DNA of 64,000 bases from Arthrobacter sp. StoSoilB5. Its GTDB lineage: Bacteria; Actinomycetota; Actinomycetes; Actinomycetales; Micrococcaceae. The DNA lies in assembly GCF_019977235.1 (NCBI RefSeq), contig NZ_AP024646.1:2542001-2606000 (forward strand), read 5' to 3'. Below are positions 9,214 to 18,667 of the stretch, one piece after another. Position 1 is the first letter of the stretch. Each line of letters starts with the position of its first letter. The notes under the pieces are model-generated. The model was given only the letters and a program-made list of their open reading frames with translations. It made no database searches and was not told where the DNA came from. A program made the translations under genes and the position numbers.

Positions 9214-10870
9214 TCAGAGATGTTTGGGGGTCTGCACTTCTGCTTCTTTGCCAGGCTTGATCCGGTCCTCCAGGTACCAGACGTAGTCGGGGAGGGTGAG
9301 GAAGGAGGGGAAGTCTTTGCTGAGGGTGACTTCCTCGAAGATGTCGCGGGAGTCTTCGAAGCGGTCGCCGTCGAAGCGTTCCAACTTGTCGAATTCGTCA
9401 TCCAGAAGGTCTTCTACCCACTCGCGGGTCACAATCTCTCCCTCATCGGTGATGGCGGACGCGAACATCCATTGCCAGATCTGGGACCGGGAGATTTCCG
9501 CGGTGGCGGCGTCCTCCATCAGGTCGTGGATGGCGACGGCGCCGTTCCCGCGGAGCCAGGACTCGATGTAGCGGATCCCTACCTCGATGTTGTTCCGGAT
9601 GCCCTGCTCGGTGATGGTGCCTTCGGTGGCGGCCACGTTGATCAGGGCGCGGTCATCGGGGATGACGTCCTCGCGAGTGCGGTCCAGCTGGTTGGGACCC
9701 TCGCCAAGGATGGTGTCGAACACTTCGCGGCAGGTGGGGACGAGGTCCGGGTGGGCCACCCAGGAGCCGTCGAAGCCGTCATTGGCTTCGCGGGTCTTGT
9801 CCGCACGGACTTTCTCGAAGGCGTTGGTGTTCGCGGCTTCGTCCTTGCTGTTGGGGACGGCGGCTGCCATGTCGCCGATGGCCATGGCGCCGCGCTTGTG
9901 GCAGGCACGGACCAGCTGGTCGGTGTAGGCGCGCATGAACGGGGCGGTCATGGTCACCTGGGCGCGGTCCGGCAGGACGAACCGGGGGGTACGGAAGTTC
10001 TTGATCAGGGAGAAGATGTAGTCCCAGCGGCCGGCGTTCAGGCCCGAGGCATGAACGTGCAGTTCGTAGAGGATCTCTTCCATTTCGAACGCCGCGGTGA
10101 TGGTCTCGATCAGCACGGTGGCGCGGATGGTGCCCTGCGGGATGCTCAACAGGTCCTGAGCGAGGATGAAGATGTCATTCCACAGCCGTGCCTCGAGGTG
10201 GTTCTCGATCTTGGGCCGGTAGAAGTACGGGCCCCTGCCCCTGGGCCAGGAGGCGGCGGGCGTTGTGGAAGAAGAACAGGCCGAAGTCCACGATGCCGCT
10301 GGCCACCGGGGCGCCGTCGCTAGTCATGTGCTTCTCGGGCAGGTGCCAGCCGCGGGGGCGCACCACGATGGTGGGCAGTTCCCCGGCCGGGCGGAGCTTG
10401 TATTCCTTGCCTTCGGGGCTCCTGTAGTCGATGCGTCGTTCCACCGCATCGGTGAGGTTCAGCTGCCCCTTGATGACGTTCCGCCACGTGGGGGTGGCGG
10501 AGTCCTCCATATCAGAGAGCCACACCTTCGCGCCGGAGTTCAGCGCGTTGATGGTCATCTTCTTGTCCACCGGGCCCGTGATCTCAACCCGGCGGTCTTC
10601 CAAGCCCGGGGCCGGCGGAGCAACGCGCCACGACGGGTCGTCACGGATCTGGGCGGTTGCAGGCAGGAACCTGGGGTCCTGGCCGCTGCGAATCGCGGCT
10701 CGCCGGGTCTGCCGGGTTTTCAGGAGCTCCTGCCGGCGTTCCTCAGTCTTCCAGTGCAAAGTCGAGATGAATTCCAGCGCCTCCGGAGTGAGGTTTTCGT
10801 TCTGCCGCCGAACGGCGTGAGCCGTCAGGGTTATCCCGTTGATCGTGAAGTTGTCAGTAAAGCTGTTCAT
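9214..10870 (-). pseudogene. aceB: Malate synthase (A type) with one frameshift
   Basis: The N-terminal part (from ATG 10870, preceded by GGAGAACATCA) reads MNSFTDNFTINGITLTAHAV through KVWLSDMEDSATPTW and [14 protein letters not shown]. It then runs out of frame at about 10229-10236, where GGGCCCG should be one base shorter to give [18 protein letters not shown]. The second frame continues [37 protein letters not shown], the Asp/Glu-rich C-terminal domain and [16 protein letters not shown]. Joined, it has normal malate synthase A length. The enzyme condenses glyoxylate with acetyl-CoA in the glyoxylate shunt. The usual GGM is GDM here, and FRTPRF looks a residue or two short, so a few further changes may be present. 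One inserted base could also be a sequencing error. Confidence 0.85.
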
Positions 10871-10968
10871 TGATGTTCTCCTGGTGCAAGGTTCAACTGA
10901 AAGAGCAGCAGAGGGCGTGTAATCCCACGTGCTGCTTTCCAGCTGGGAAGATTCTCAGTGGAATTCTC

Positions 10969-12129
10969 CTAGGCGCGCAGGATTGGCAACTTAGAACTCA
11001 CGCTCTTCGTCCAGGTCAGAAACGAAGCATGGTCATTGACCAATTCCTTCATGGAATTCACAGTGAGTCCCTCTAAAGCAAGGTTCCGTGCACTGCGACC
11101 AGTTGCACGGAAGTCACGCCCAAGAGTGGCACTGGCCAAGGCTACGAACGCATCGCATATAGGTACCGGCACGTCCGCGATTTCGGCCAGAGCCAGCAGA
11201 GGCACTGCACCTGACAGTGTGTCTTCCCATAGGAAGCGGTGATTAAGGCTGTCCGGTGCGCGAATTCCGGAATACATCGCACATCCACGGATTGACTCGT
11301 ACAGACTTCCCTGAGGAGCGCCGGCCACTTGTGTGAGGTATTCGGACAGTGATGTAGGTTCGTAGCCGAACGCCCGAGCTACGGCTACACGTTCATCATC
11401 CAGTTGGCCAACGACCGATGCGATGCCTGGAGTCACCCCTTCGGCGTAGTAAAGGAAATCTGAACCTGGGTGTTCAATCCTGCCCGCGTTGAGAAGCATT
11501 GGAACAATGTGCAGTGCTGGCCCCACATTGCTCAGCCCGGATATCAGCACGTCCTCGACAGCCACGAACGGGAACTCGGGAAGAAGACCTGCCATGACGT
11601 CTGCCTGTCCGCTTGGAAGACTTGCGATTTCTACGCGATCCTTCATTGCGCCGATGTGAACGCTAGCCGGGCCGATCACGTGGCTACCAAAGACGGTGGT
11701 CGATGTTTCGCCTAGCATCAGGTCATCTTTGTAGCCGGCTGCCACGAGACTGTGCCACATGCCGATGGATCCGAGCGTTCCGGGGCACATCAGGATGAGA
11801 ATCTGTGAGCTCAGGAGGTGCGGTGCCAACTGCAAAGCGATATCTGGATAGGCGTCGGCTGTGGTGTTGACCAAAATAACGTCTGCGCCGGAGATCGCAT
11901 CTGCCATTTCTGTCGTGATGTACCGGACGGGCGCGAATCCTTCAATTGTTCCCTGGACGCTGATGCCGCCGCGTTCAATGATGGGCTTTAGCCACTGGTT
12001 CACTTCGCCGTCATCGTCACGGTTCCAGAGGTTCACGTGGTATCCACCTAGCCCAAGGAAGCCCGCGATCGCTTGTCCGCTGCTGCCAGCACCTATGACG
12101 GCGACAGTGGCCACCGTTGTTCTAGCCAT
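10969..12129 (-). CDS. Opine (octopine/nopaline-type) dehydrogenase family protein
   Basis: I place the start at ATG 12129, preceded by GAGAAGGGAAA; a longer frame to 12312 has no such signal. The 386-residue protein begins MARTTVATVAVIGAGSSGQA, an NAD(P)-binding Rossmann fold (GAGSSG), and has the NAD/NADP octopine/nopaline dehydrogenase C-terminal domain with NVGPALHIVPMLLNAGRIE, where the conserved His lies. Family members reductively couple an amino acid to a 2-oxoacid or run the reverse oxidation. It lies near an amino-acid ABC importer and an amine oxidase, which favours opine or secondary-amine catabolism, but it is separated from them by a decayed hydrolase. Its substrate is not known from sequence. 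Confidence 0.85.
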   Translation of the reverse strand: MARTTVATVAVIGAGSSGQAIAGFLGLGGYHVNLWNRDDDGEVNQWLKPIIERGGISVQGTIEGFAPVRYITTEMADAISGADVILVNTTADAYPDIALQLAPHLLSSQILILMCPGTLGSIGMWHSLVAAGYKDDLMLGETSTTVFGSHVIGPASVHIGAMKDRVEIASLPSGQADVMAGLLPEFPFVAVEDVLISGLSNVGPALHIVPMLLNAGRIEHPGSDFLYYAEGVTPGIASVVGQLDDERVAVARAFGYEPTSLSEYLTQVAGAPQGSLYESIRGCAMYSGIRAPDSLNHRFLWEDTLSGAVPLLALAEIADVPVPICDAFVALASATLGRDFRATGRSARNLALEGLTVNSMKELVNDHASFLTWTKSVSSKLPILRA

Positions 12130-12367
12130 GATATTTCCCTTCTCTGGTGAACCGTGAGCACGACGAGGAACCATAGAAACCTCGGCGTGTGCGTGGAAGA
12201 CGAGGGCGTGCCGACAAGACCCTGCCCTTGCTGGTGCATCAAGACTTGGCGCAAGGATGCTTGTGAGTGCAGGAGTGAACTCAACAGAGACTCCCCTGCG
12301 GTGCTGCACCACTCATGTAATCCGGAACCCCCAGTAAGCTCTCTCAGTCGTCCGATTAGCGTGATGC

Positions 12368-13448
12368 TCAGTAGGCGTCGAGGTTCTTCTCTTTAGGAAA
12401 TTTAGTTACTTCGTCGGCCACTTGAACGTTGTTGAGATTGGACATGGGGAAGTGAGTGTTCCCGTGGAGCCCTCGGTTCGGCAGACGCACCACAGTGGCG
12501 TCACCGCCGTGGGGGCTGGGGGATTCTCGGCGGATGATTTCGGGATGTTGTCGCCGAAATAGATGACGATTGGAATCTTAGAGAGTGCGGTGAACTGGCG
12601 AGCGTAACCGCTACGCCGGGTACCGTTGCGATCGGGGGCCTACAAAAGGCGGCGGCACTCCGCCTTCAGGAACCACAAATCCGCTTGATGGTTCGAAGGA
12701 AACGATGCCCTTTTCCCGTGGATTCTGGATTGCCGTCAACCAGCCCGACTCCCGCTCTGCGAATGGGTGAACAGAACCACGTCCCCGATCGGTCGAACAA
12801 GGCGGACATGGACTTTAGCCACAACCTCGGGGTCGTGCGGTCCGGTGTTGGGTGTCATCTGTCGAAAATACTGATCGAGAGCTGATGGGTCGTTCGAGAA
12901 TTGAACGGCAGGGTGTAAATCCGGCCAGTTACCGAGCCGAAAAACGTTGAACAGATATTGTCATCGGGAGTGGGGGTGATTGTCGTGCCGACTGTGCTTC
13001 GGCCGGCATCGCCTCGACGTGGTTGATCGACAAGATAGGTACTGTAGTGACGGCGCAGGAATAGGCTCTGAAAGCCTTCGCGTCCGTCGGGGGTTGACTC
13101 TCATGTTTTCGAGAATTGTCCGGCGCCGTGCACCATCACGAGCGGTAGCCGACGTGCCTCCTTCGGTACTTGGTAGAAGGTGTAGGCATGATCACCGTGA
13201 TACGTCTGACCTTCCGGCTTCAGCGGCTGCAGGGGATCGGACTGGCCGGGGGCAGTCGCGGTGGTTCCGCCCACCGTGAAGCTACCTTGGTCCTCGATGG
13301 TCAGAGGCCCTGCGGTATCGGGCTCCGAGCCAGATCCGCAAGCGGACATCGTGGCCGCCGTAACCAGCATTACGGCTAAGGAGCGAGTTCGTAAACGACT
13401 AAGTTTCGAAATAGCAGCCCTTTCATTTCGTCGCGTTCGGGCTAGCAC
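12368..13448 (-). pseudogene. Alpha/beta hydrolase lipoprotein, multiply frameshifted
   Basis: The intact N-terminal part (13448-13101) has a lipoprotein signal with lipobox TMSAC, then FYQVPKEARRLPLVMVHGAG (oxyanion region HGAGQ). Downstream the same protein continues in other frames: FQSLFLRRHYSTYLVDQPRR with GDAGRST, then QYFRQMTPNTGPHDPEVVAK and the nucleophile elbow FTHSQSG, then KGIVSFEPSSG and IVIYFGDNIP, and finally GLHGNTHFPMSNLNNVQVAD ending KEKNLDAY and a stop at 12368. The order matches a full-length secreted hydrolase of this family. At least three frame changes and several stops make it a clear relic, not a single error. Confidence 0.8.
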
Positions 13449-13505
13449 ATTTGGCTCCCCATAGAGCTCGTTCGCTGCCCATCTGGCGACGGGTGGCGTT
13501 GCCTG

Positions 13506-14270
13506 TCAGAGGACCTTTGAGAGGAAGGACTGTGTCCGTTCGTGCTGGGGCGCCCCGATGACTTTTGATGGACTTCCCGATTCAACGATTAGTCCTTGGT
13601 CCATGAAGATGACGTTGTCGGCGACTTCACGGGCAAATCCCATCTCGTGGGTCACGACAATCATGCTCATCCCGTCGTGGGCAAGTCTCTTGATAACGGC
13701 CAGGACTTCACCGACGAGTTCGGGATCCAATGCTGACGTGGGTTCGTCGAAGAGGAGTATTTCAGGGTCCATTGCCATGGCCCTGGCGATGGCAATGCGC
13801 TGTTGCTGGCCTCCGGACAACTGGGATGGGTAGTGCCTTCCGTGCTCCGACAGACCGACAACCTCCAGGAGTTCCTCGGCCCGGAGAAGCGCGGCCTTCT
13901 TAGGGGTTCCCTTGACCATCGTCGGGCCTTCGATGATGTTCTCGATCGCGGTCATGTGCGGGAAAAGGTTGAATTGCTGGAAGACCATGCCCGTCTTCCT
14001 CCGTCTTAGGGCGATGTCCTTCTCGCGCATTTCGTAAAGTTTGCCGTTCCGACTGTCATAACCAACTGTCTGGCCACATACCTCGATGCGGCCTCCATCC
14101 AGGGTTTCGAGGTGATTGATGCAGCGAAGGAACGTGCTCTTGCCGGATCCGGAGGGGCCGATGATGCAGGCTACTTCTCCAGAGTGCAATGTCAGATCGA
14201 TGCCTTTAAGGACCTCGTTTTGACCGAAAGTCTTGGTTACGCCTTCAGCGACGAGAATGTTTGTGGTCAT
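13506..14270 (-). CDS. Polar amino acid ABC transporter ATP-binding protein
   Basis: This is a GlnQ/HisP-class ATPase of 254 residues. It has Walker [14 protein letters not shown], the signature [16 protein letters not shown], Walker [16 protein letters not shown] and the switch His in VVTHEMG. The start at 14270 ([16 protein letters not shown]) follows AGGTAAG; an ATG six codons earlier overlaps the permease stop. It powers uptake with the permease and the binding lipoprotein upstream; with only one permease gene the membrane part is probably a homodimer. It is the last gene of the three-gene operon. Confidence 0.93.
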   Translation of the reverse strand: MTTNILVAEGVTKTFGQNEVLKGIDLTLHSGEVACIIGPSGSGKSTFLRCINHLETLDGGRIEVCGQTVGYDSRNGKLYEMREKDIALRRRKTGMVFQQFNLFPHMTAIENIIEGPTMVKGTPKKAALLRAEELLEVVGLSEHGRHYPSQLSGGQQQRIAIARAMAMDPEILLFDEPTSALDPELVGEVLAVIKRLAHDGMSMIVVTHEMGFAREVADNVIFMDQGLIVESGSPSKVIGAPQHERTQSFLSKVL

Positions 14271-14274
14271 AGTC

Positions 14275-15156
14275 TTACCTGTTCGCATAATGGCGCTCGA
14301 CTCGGCCTTGGATGAGGATCAGTACGGTTGTAATTGCCAAGTACCAGACGCAGACGACCATCAGCAGGGGAATGGTCTCATACGTTCTTGCGTAAATCAG
14401 TTGTGCGGAATGGAGCAGGTCCGTCATGGCGATGACACTCACCAAGGAAGTACCCTTTAGCATTGAGATGAGCTCATTACCAACCGGGGGGATAATGCTG
14501 GGCATGGCCTGCGGAAGGACTATCCGTCGGTAAATCAGTCCAGGTGTCATGCCAATCGCTTTGGCAGCTTCCCGTTGGCCTTTTCCTACGGAAAGGAAGC
14601 CACCGCGGATGACCTCTGCTGTATAGGCGGCCTGGTTAAGACCTAATCCCAAGATTGCCGCAGTCAACGGCGTGATGAAGTCGTTGCTGGGGACACTGAG
14701 CATCTGTGGTCCGAAGGGGATTCCCAGCGACAGGTGGGAGTACAGTGCCCCAAAGTTATACCAAAAAATGAGTTGGACCAGCACCGGGGTGCCCCTGAAG
14801 AACCAGATGTAAGCGGAACTGATGGCTTGGAGCAGCCAAGTCGGGGACAACCGCATGACCGCCAGCGTGATTCCCAACGCCAGACCGATCATCATCGCGA
14901 TGACGGTCAGATACAGAGTGTTGACAAGACCTTCGAGGATCTGAGGATCGAATAAGTACTGGCCGACGGTTTCCCAGCCGAAGTTTTCATTTGTGACAAC
15001 GCTGTATCCGCCAAGAAGGAGCGTGATCGCGATGACGATAGTGATGGCGTTGCGCACCGGGTGCTTCAGCCTAACAACGGTCGCGTTCGTCTTTCCGGGT
15101 CCGTCTTTGGATGCTTCAGATGAAGTGTGCACCGGGCGTAGTGGGTAAGTTTTCAT
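14275..15156 (-). CDS. Polar amino acid ABC transporter permease
   Basis: The 293-residue HisM/GlnP-type permease has a 30-residue hydrophilic N terminus, then about five or six membrane segments and the EAA loop ([20 protein letters not shown] ... [20 protein letters not shown]). It lies 20 bases after the binding-protein gene and 4 bases before the ATPase gene. A related but truncated permease with the same organisation is found at 21.1-21.8 kb. The substrate is a polar amino acid or derivative; neighbouring amine oxidase and opine dehydrogenase genes suggest an N-substituted amino acid. Confidence 0.92.
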   Translation of the reverse strand: MKTYPLRPVHTSSEASKDGPGKTNATVVRLKHPVRNAITIVIAITLLLGGYSVVTNENFGWETVGQYLFDPQILEGLVNTLYLTVIAMMIGLALGITLAVMRLSPTWLLQAISSAYIWFFRGTPVLVQLIFWYNFGALYSHLSLGIPFGPQMLSVPSNDFITPLTAAILGLGLNQAAYTAEVIRGGFLSVGKGQREAAKAIGMTPGLIYRRIVLPQAMPSIIPPVGNELISMLKGTSLVSVIAMTDLLHSAQLIYARTYETIPLLMVVCVWYLAITTVLILIQGRVERHYANR

Positions 15157-15176
15157 GAGGTTCTCTTTTGCTGCAG

Positions 15177-16064
15177 TTACCAGGTTATTTCCGGATTGAG
15201 TTTGGCGTCAGTGACTCCGTTGTCCTTCAGGCCCCACTTTTCGAGGATCCGCTGGTAGGTGCCATTTTCAATGAGATGTTGGAAAGCGGCTTCAATCGCT
15301 GGCCCAACGGAGGATCCCTTATTCAAGGCGATGCCTGTTGGGTTGGGCTGCAGGTGGTGACCAACGACTTGCGCCTCTGGTGATTTCGACACGAGGTAGC
15401 CGACGTTGGTAGCGCCGGCCCAGTAGATTTCCGTTCGCTTACTCTGCATGGCTAGCCAGGCGTCGTTGGCACTTTGGAAGACGCTGAGATCGACCGCTGG
15501 CTTGCCCTCTTCCCCACAGGATTTGGACTGCGCCGCTCCAAATTCCTGCTGTCGTGAGCCTTGGATAATCGCCACCTTCTTGCCGCACAAATCATCGATG
15601 GTCAGGTCGTGAAGACCGGCGGGCTTAAGAGCTGCGAAGGCCTGGTTAGTGCGGATCAGCGTTACGAAGTCGACAATTTCCGCTCTCTCGCGGGTTATGC
15701 CGATTTGTCCGACAGCCACGTTGAAGCGGGCCGACTTGAGCCCAGGGATGAGCGAGGCAAAGTCAGTGATCTGCCAGTCGACTTTCAGCCCCAATACGCC
15801 AGCGATCTCCTCCAGTATCTGCACTTCGTAACCATCCAGAGCACCGGATTCTGTCTTGAATCCTTCGGGAGGGCTGGACGCTGGGGTTCCCACCGTCAGC
15901 ACTCCCGAGCTGGCTACTTCTTTGGGGAGCAGATTGGCCGCGCTTTGCACGACGGCATTGCCGTTGCCGGTCTCTTGATTCTTCGGGGTTTCCGCGCTTG
16001 AACCGCAAGCTGCCAGAGAACCCATCAAGAAAACAGCTGTGACTGCTGCGAGGATTTGTTTCAT
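15177..16064 (-). CDS. Amino acid ABC transporter substrate-binding lipoprotein
   Basis: The 295-residue protein has a lipoprotein signal (MKQILAAVTAVFLMG then SLAAC lipobox) and a family 3 periplasmic binding fold: GVLTVGTPASSPPEGF, LDGYEVQILEEIAGVLGLKV, VAVGQIGITRERAEIVDF. The usual ligand Arg after the SGxxxTxxR pattern is retained in ITRERAE. It captures the ligand at the outer membrane face and delivers it to the permease. First gene of the operon. The region upstream (16541-16581) contains two direct copies of ATACTGTAGTG that resemble the operator at the RpiR-regulated gene 18667. Confidence 0.92.
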   Translation of the reverse strand: MKQILAAVTAVFLMGSLAACGSSAETPKNQETGNGNAVVQSAANLLPKEVASSGVLTVGTPASSPPEGFKTESGALDGYEVQILEEIAGVLGLKVDWQITDFASLIPGLKSARFNVAVGQIGITRERAEIVDFVTLIRTNQAFAALKPAGLHDLTIDDLCGKKVAIIQGSRQQEFGAAQSKSCGEEGKPAVDLSVFQSANDAWLAMQSKRTEIYWAGATNVGYLVSKSPEAQVVGHHLQPNPTGIALNKGSSVGPAIEAAFQHLIENGTYQRILEKWGLKDNGVTDAKLNPEITW

Positions 16065-16699
16065 TCGAACTCCTTAAGTACTTACCAGCGGGCGCTTGCG
16101 GGCCATTCGGCCTATGAGGCGGTGTTGTGCCATATGTCGCCAGATCAGCAATGACTTCGCCTATGGTCGGCGTATTTGAATGCGTGGCCTAAGAGTCCAG
16201 CCATTGGCCTGCATAACTTGTCGTTGCCGTTCGGGCCAATGATCGGGGGGCGGTTGGGCCGATAGCCTTCCACGTACGACTCTCGGCGGACAGCGATGTC
16301 AGTGAGGCCGTTTTGAAACTCAATCGGAATGCTTCCCGCGTGGCATCAGTTCACTAGTCTCCGCGATTGGTGAGCCTCCACAGTGCAAAAATCCGTGACG
16401 CAACGCCAGATTACTGCGATGTTGAGCTTCGGAGACATGATTCTCCGACTAGTAGTTCTGGGCTTATACGGATAGACCGCTCCCGCCCTACGCGTTTCAT
16501 TTGGACCTCCCGAAAACGCTTGTTAGATGTGGTGTAGCTCATACTGTAGTGCTTACTCTAAAAATCGTCAATACTGTAGTGAAAACTTGAAGAACGCCTT
16601 TTTGGGCGTCCGAGATAGCCTGTTCCTGTGCCGGGATAGGTGCGCCGCCCTGCCTGTCCCGGGCATGATTGGCGCCCTACTCATCGATGATCCGGGGTG
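16065..16699. other. Gene-free stretch with a coding-like relic and TGTAG repeats
   Basis: No intact gene is seen. On the minus strand from about 16340 to 16147 one frame reads SIPIEFQNGLTDIAVRRESY and continues VEGYRPNRPPIIGPNG before a stop, which looks like protein sequence but has no start; I do not recognise the family. Two direct repeats ATACTGTAGTG lie at 16541-16551 and 16571-16581, 30 bases apart. A weak hairpin (ACGCC-TTTTT-GGCGT class) lies near 16595-16611. Confidence 0.4.
16541..16581. promoter_or_regulatory. Direct repeat ATACTGTAGTG, two copies 30 bp apart
   Basis: Two identical 11-base copies begin at 16541 and 16571. TGTAG is also the half-site of the palindrome TGTAGTTTTTGCTACA at the amine-oxidase start (18652-18667). 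A common RpiR-family regulator binding both places, and so tying the ABC importer to the oxidase, is an inference. Confidence 0.35.
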
Positions 16700-17437
16700 T
16701 GGTGTTAACGGGGTCCGAAAAGTGCTGGAGAGACCGCCGAAGCGGTTATGGCTGCGGAAGGGCGAGCGGGCGATATAGCGCTTGAGGCCGCGGTGAATCT
16801 CTCTATCGATTTGCCTCGGCGAGCCGGCCGTCTGCCCTTGGTTTCGGGGTGGTTCGAGATGTGGACGCGGGAGATGGTCTCGAGCGCGCTGTCGAAATGG
16901 CGGTCGCCGCCGCAGTTTAGCCATGACGGACTGCGCTCCCGTTTGACGCCAGCAGGGGCGCAGCAGCCGCAAGAACCGCGGACACGGCATCGGATTCTGC
17001 CCCTGCGCGAGTAGGTGAAAAGCACGAAGACGGTGGTGACAGGGCCGCCGCCCGGGCCTCTCTCAGTCTGGACGCGAGTTCGCCGACATGCTTGCCCAGG
17101 GCGGCGTGGTTGGACTCCGTCTGGCCGTGAGCTCGAGGACCGGGTTGGCCAGTCTCCGGGCTCCTCGCGGATCGTCTGCGGGGCTGTGTCCTCGCCGCGA
17201 CGGGCCCGCCATGCAAGCCCATGCTGCGCACGTAGGCATCGGGCAGGGATTCCAGGCGTCGATGCCGAGCCCGAAGCTGCGCAGCAGGCGCGGTGGCAGG
17301 TTCCGCTCCGCGGTTCGGTGAGTGTCAATCGCTCGGCGGGCAACCGGGAGTATCTTCGGAGCCGCGCGGGTCCGTCCTGCCCGGCAGGCAAGCCAGTGGA
17401 AAGCACCCTCAAATGGGCCAAATTGCAGTAGCGCCAC
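16700..17437 (-). mobile_element. IS110-type transposase relic
   Basis: Minus-strand pieces in different frames follow the order of an IS110-family C-terminal half: GGGPVTTVFVLFTYSRRGRI (helix-hairpin-helix entry GxGPxTA), DAVSAVLAAAAPLLASNGSA (the ASSG catalytic-Ser region), GGDRHFDSALETISRVHISN, HPETKGRRPARRGKS and EIHRGLKRYIAR. Each matches in position but frames change at least twice, so it is dead. No ends or direct repeats are evident. A second, shorter IS110-type fragment is at 8.8-9.1 kb; the two are different members. Confidence 0.55.
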
Positions 17438-17573
17438 GCGTAGCGGTGCCGGACCTCAGTCTGTCAGCCAGTCCCAGGCCAGCCCCCATTACAAATGTTG
17501 CAGGACACTTCGGATCGTTTGCACTGTTTTCTCAAGCAATGGAGGTTGACCGGAAACTCAGGACTCTATCAAG

Positions 17574-18479
17574 TTAGTCAACGTTGATGTCGACGGGAAA
17601 GAATGGAGGGGAGAGCATTTCCGGACTGCCGGTGAATCTGGAGGACAACTCGGTGAAGAGTTCACCGCGCTTCATGGACGCATCCCTATGCTTCGAAGCC
17701 AGTTGCACGGTGACTGCGTAGCTGAACGTCAGGGGAGCCAAACCTTCACTTGCAAGACTGGAAATGGTGGAGGGGGTCTTAATTACGACTTGGACTCGGT
17801 CCTCGAGGGAGGGCCCCAAGGCCTCTGTCACCAAGACTACAGACGCACCGACCTTATTTGCATGGTCCACCAGCACTTCGACTTCAGCTGTCTGATGGTA
17901 AGGGGCAAACAGGACTACGCAGTCCCCGTCCCTTAAGAGCAGCAGATCATCGGCGAGTCGATAGCCGGTCTGTGTTATTGAATGCGCGTCATAACCTACC
18001 CGGACCAGATTAAGCGCGAGGAATCCGGCAATCATCCCGCCAGGCCCAAGACCATAGGCATATATCCGCTTGGCCAACGCCATGATCTCGACGCTTCGTT
18101 CGAACGCTTCAACATCAAACTCTTCGCGGAAAGCGTCCAAAACGCCGACGGATTCAGACAGCATGCCCAGCACCGGTTGCTCGTTCATGAGCATCCGGTC
18201 AATTCTGTGATCAATAGTTGCCGACACGTTCCTGCGCCGAAGGACGCTTTCAAGGAACTCTTTCTTCATCTCCTTGAGCCCGGAATACCCCAGCCCTTTT
18301 ACCGTTCTGACGACCGTGGCGTCACTAGTCCCGGTCGCTTCCGCAATACGCAACGCAGATGCGCCAATCACCTCATCCGGGTGCCGCAAAAGGTACTCGC
18401 CAATTTTGCGTTCGCTCGGCGTCAGTCTGGAGCCGGCGCCCATGTAGCGCTCTGAAAAGGTAAGAGTTGATCTTTCCAC
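17574..18479 (-). CDS. MurR/RpiR family transcriptional regulator
   Basis: The 301-residue protein has an N-terminal HTH_6 domain (LTPSERKIGEYLLRHPDEVI, then ASALRIAEATGTSDATVVRT) and a C-terminal SIS sugar-isomerase-like effector domain (about residues 125-265: IYAYGLGPGGMIAGFLALNL, GDCVVLFAPYHQTAEV). Such regulators respond to phosphosugars or other small effectors. It is divergent from the FAD amine oxidase gene at 18667, with a 16-base palindrome at the oxidase start as its likely operator. With the amino-acid importer on the other side, its effector may be an amino acid derivative rather than a sugar. Confidence 0.9.
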   Translation of the reverse strand: MERSTLTFSERYMGAGSRLTPSERKIGEYLLRHPDEVIGASALRIAEATGTSDATVVRTVKGLGYSGLKEMKKEFLESVLRRRNVSATIDHRIDRMLMNEQPVLGMLSESVGVLDAFREEFDVEAFERSVEIMALAKRIYAYGLGPGGMIAGFLALNLVRVGYDAHSITQTGYRLADDLLLLRDGDCVVLFAPYHQTAEVEVLVDHANKVGASVVLVTEALGPSLEDRVQVVIKTPSTISSLASEGLAPLTFSYAVTVQLASKHRDASMKRGELFTELSSRFTGSPEMLSPPFFPVDINVD

Positions 18480-18651
18480 TACGAGTTCGCCGGCTTTCTG
18501 TGGGGTTGACTACCTACGGTCTATCCTAGGCTGGATTCGCCAAGCTTCGCAGGACCGAGCAGGCGGCCCGGTAGACGTCGATCCAATCCCCACTGGCAAC
18601 GGGCAGACTCCGCAATTTTTCGCCTGACCCTACCCTTGCCGCGTCAAGTGC

Positions 18652-18667
18652 TGTAGTTTTTGCTACA
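18652..18667. promoter_or_regulatory. Palindromic operator TGTAGTTTTTGCTACA
   Basis: Inverted repeat TGTAG-N6-CTACA whose last base is the A of the ATG at 18667. RpiR-family members such as HexR bind sites with TGTA...TACA ends, so the divergent RpiR gene is the likely binder. Because it touches the start codon, repression of a leaderless or very short-leader transcript is implied. Confidence 0.55.

Noticed and set aside
9220..10323. Long plus-strand open frame of 367 codons
   Set aside because: It is antisense to the malate synthase gene, whose protein is unmistakable, and its own translation (Gly/Asp/Val-rich, no motif) matches no family.
16141..16340. Gamma-glutamyltransferase N-terminal fragment
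   Set aside because: RPNRPPIIGPNG looked similar, but the following residues do not match and the frame stops; left unassigned.
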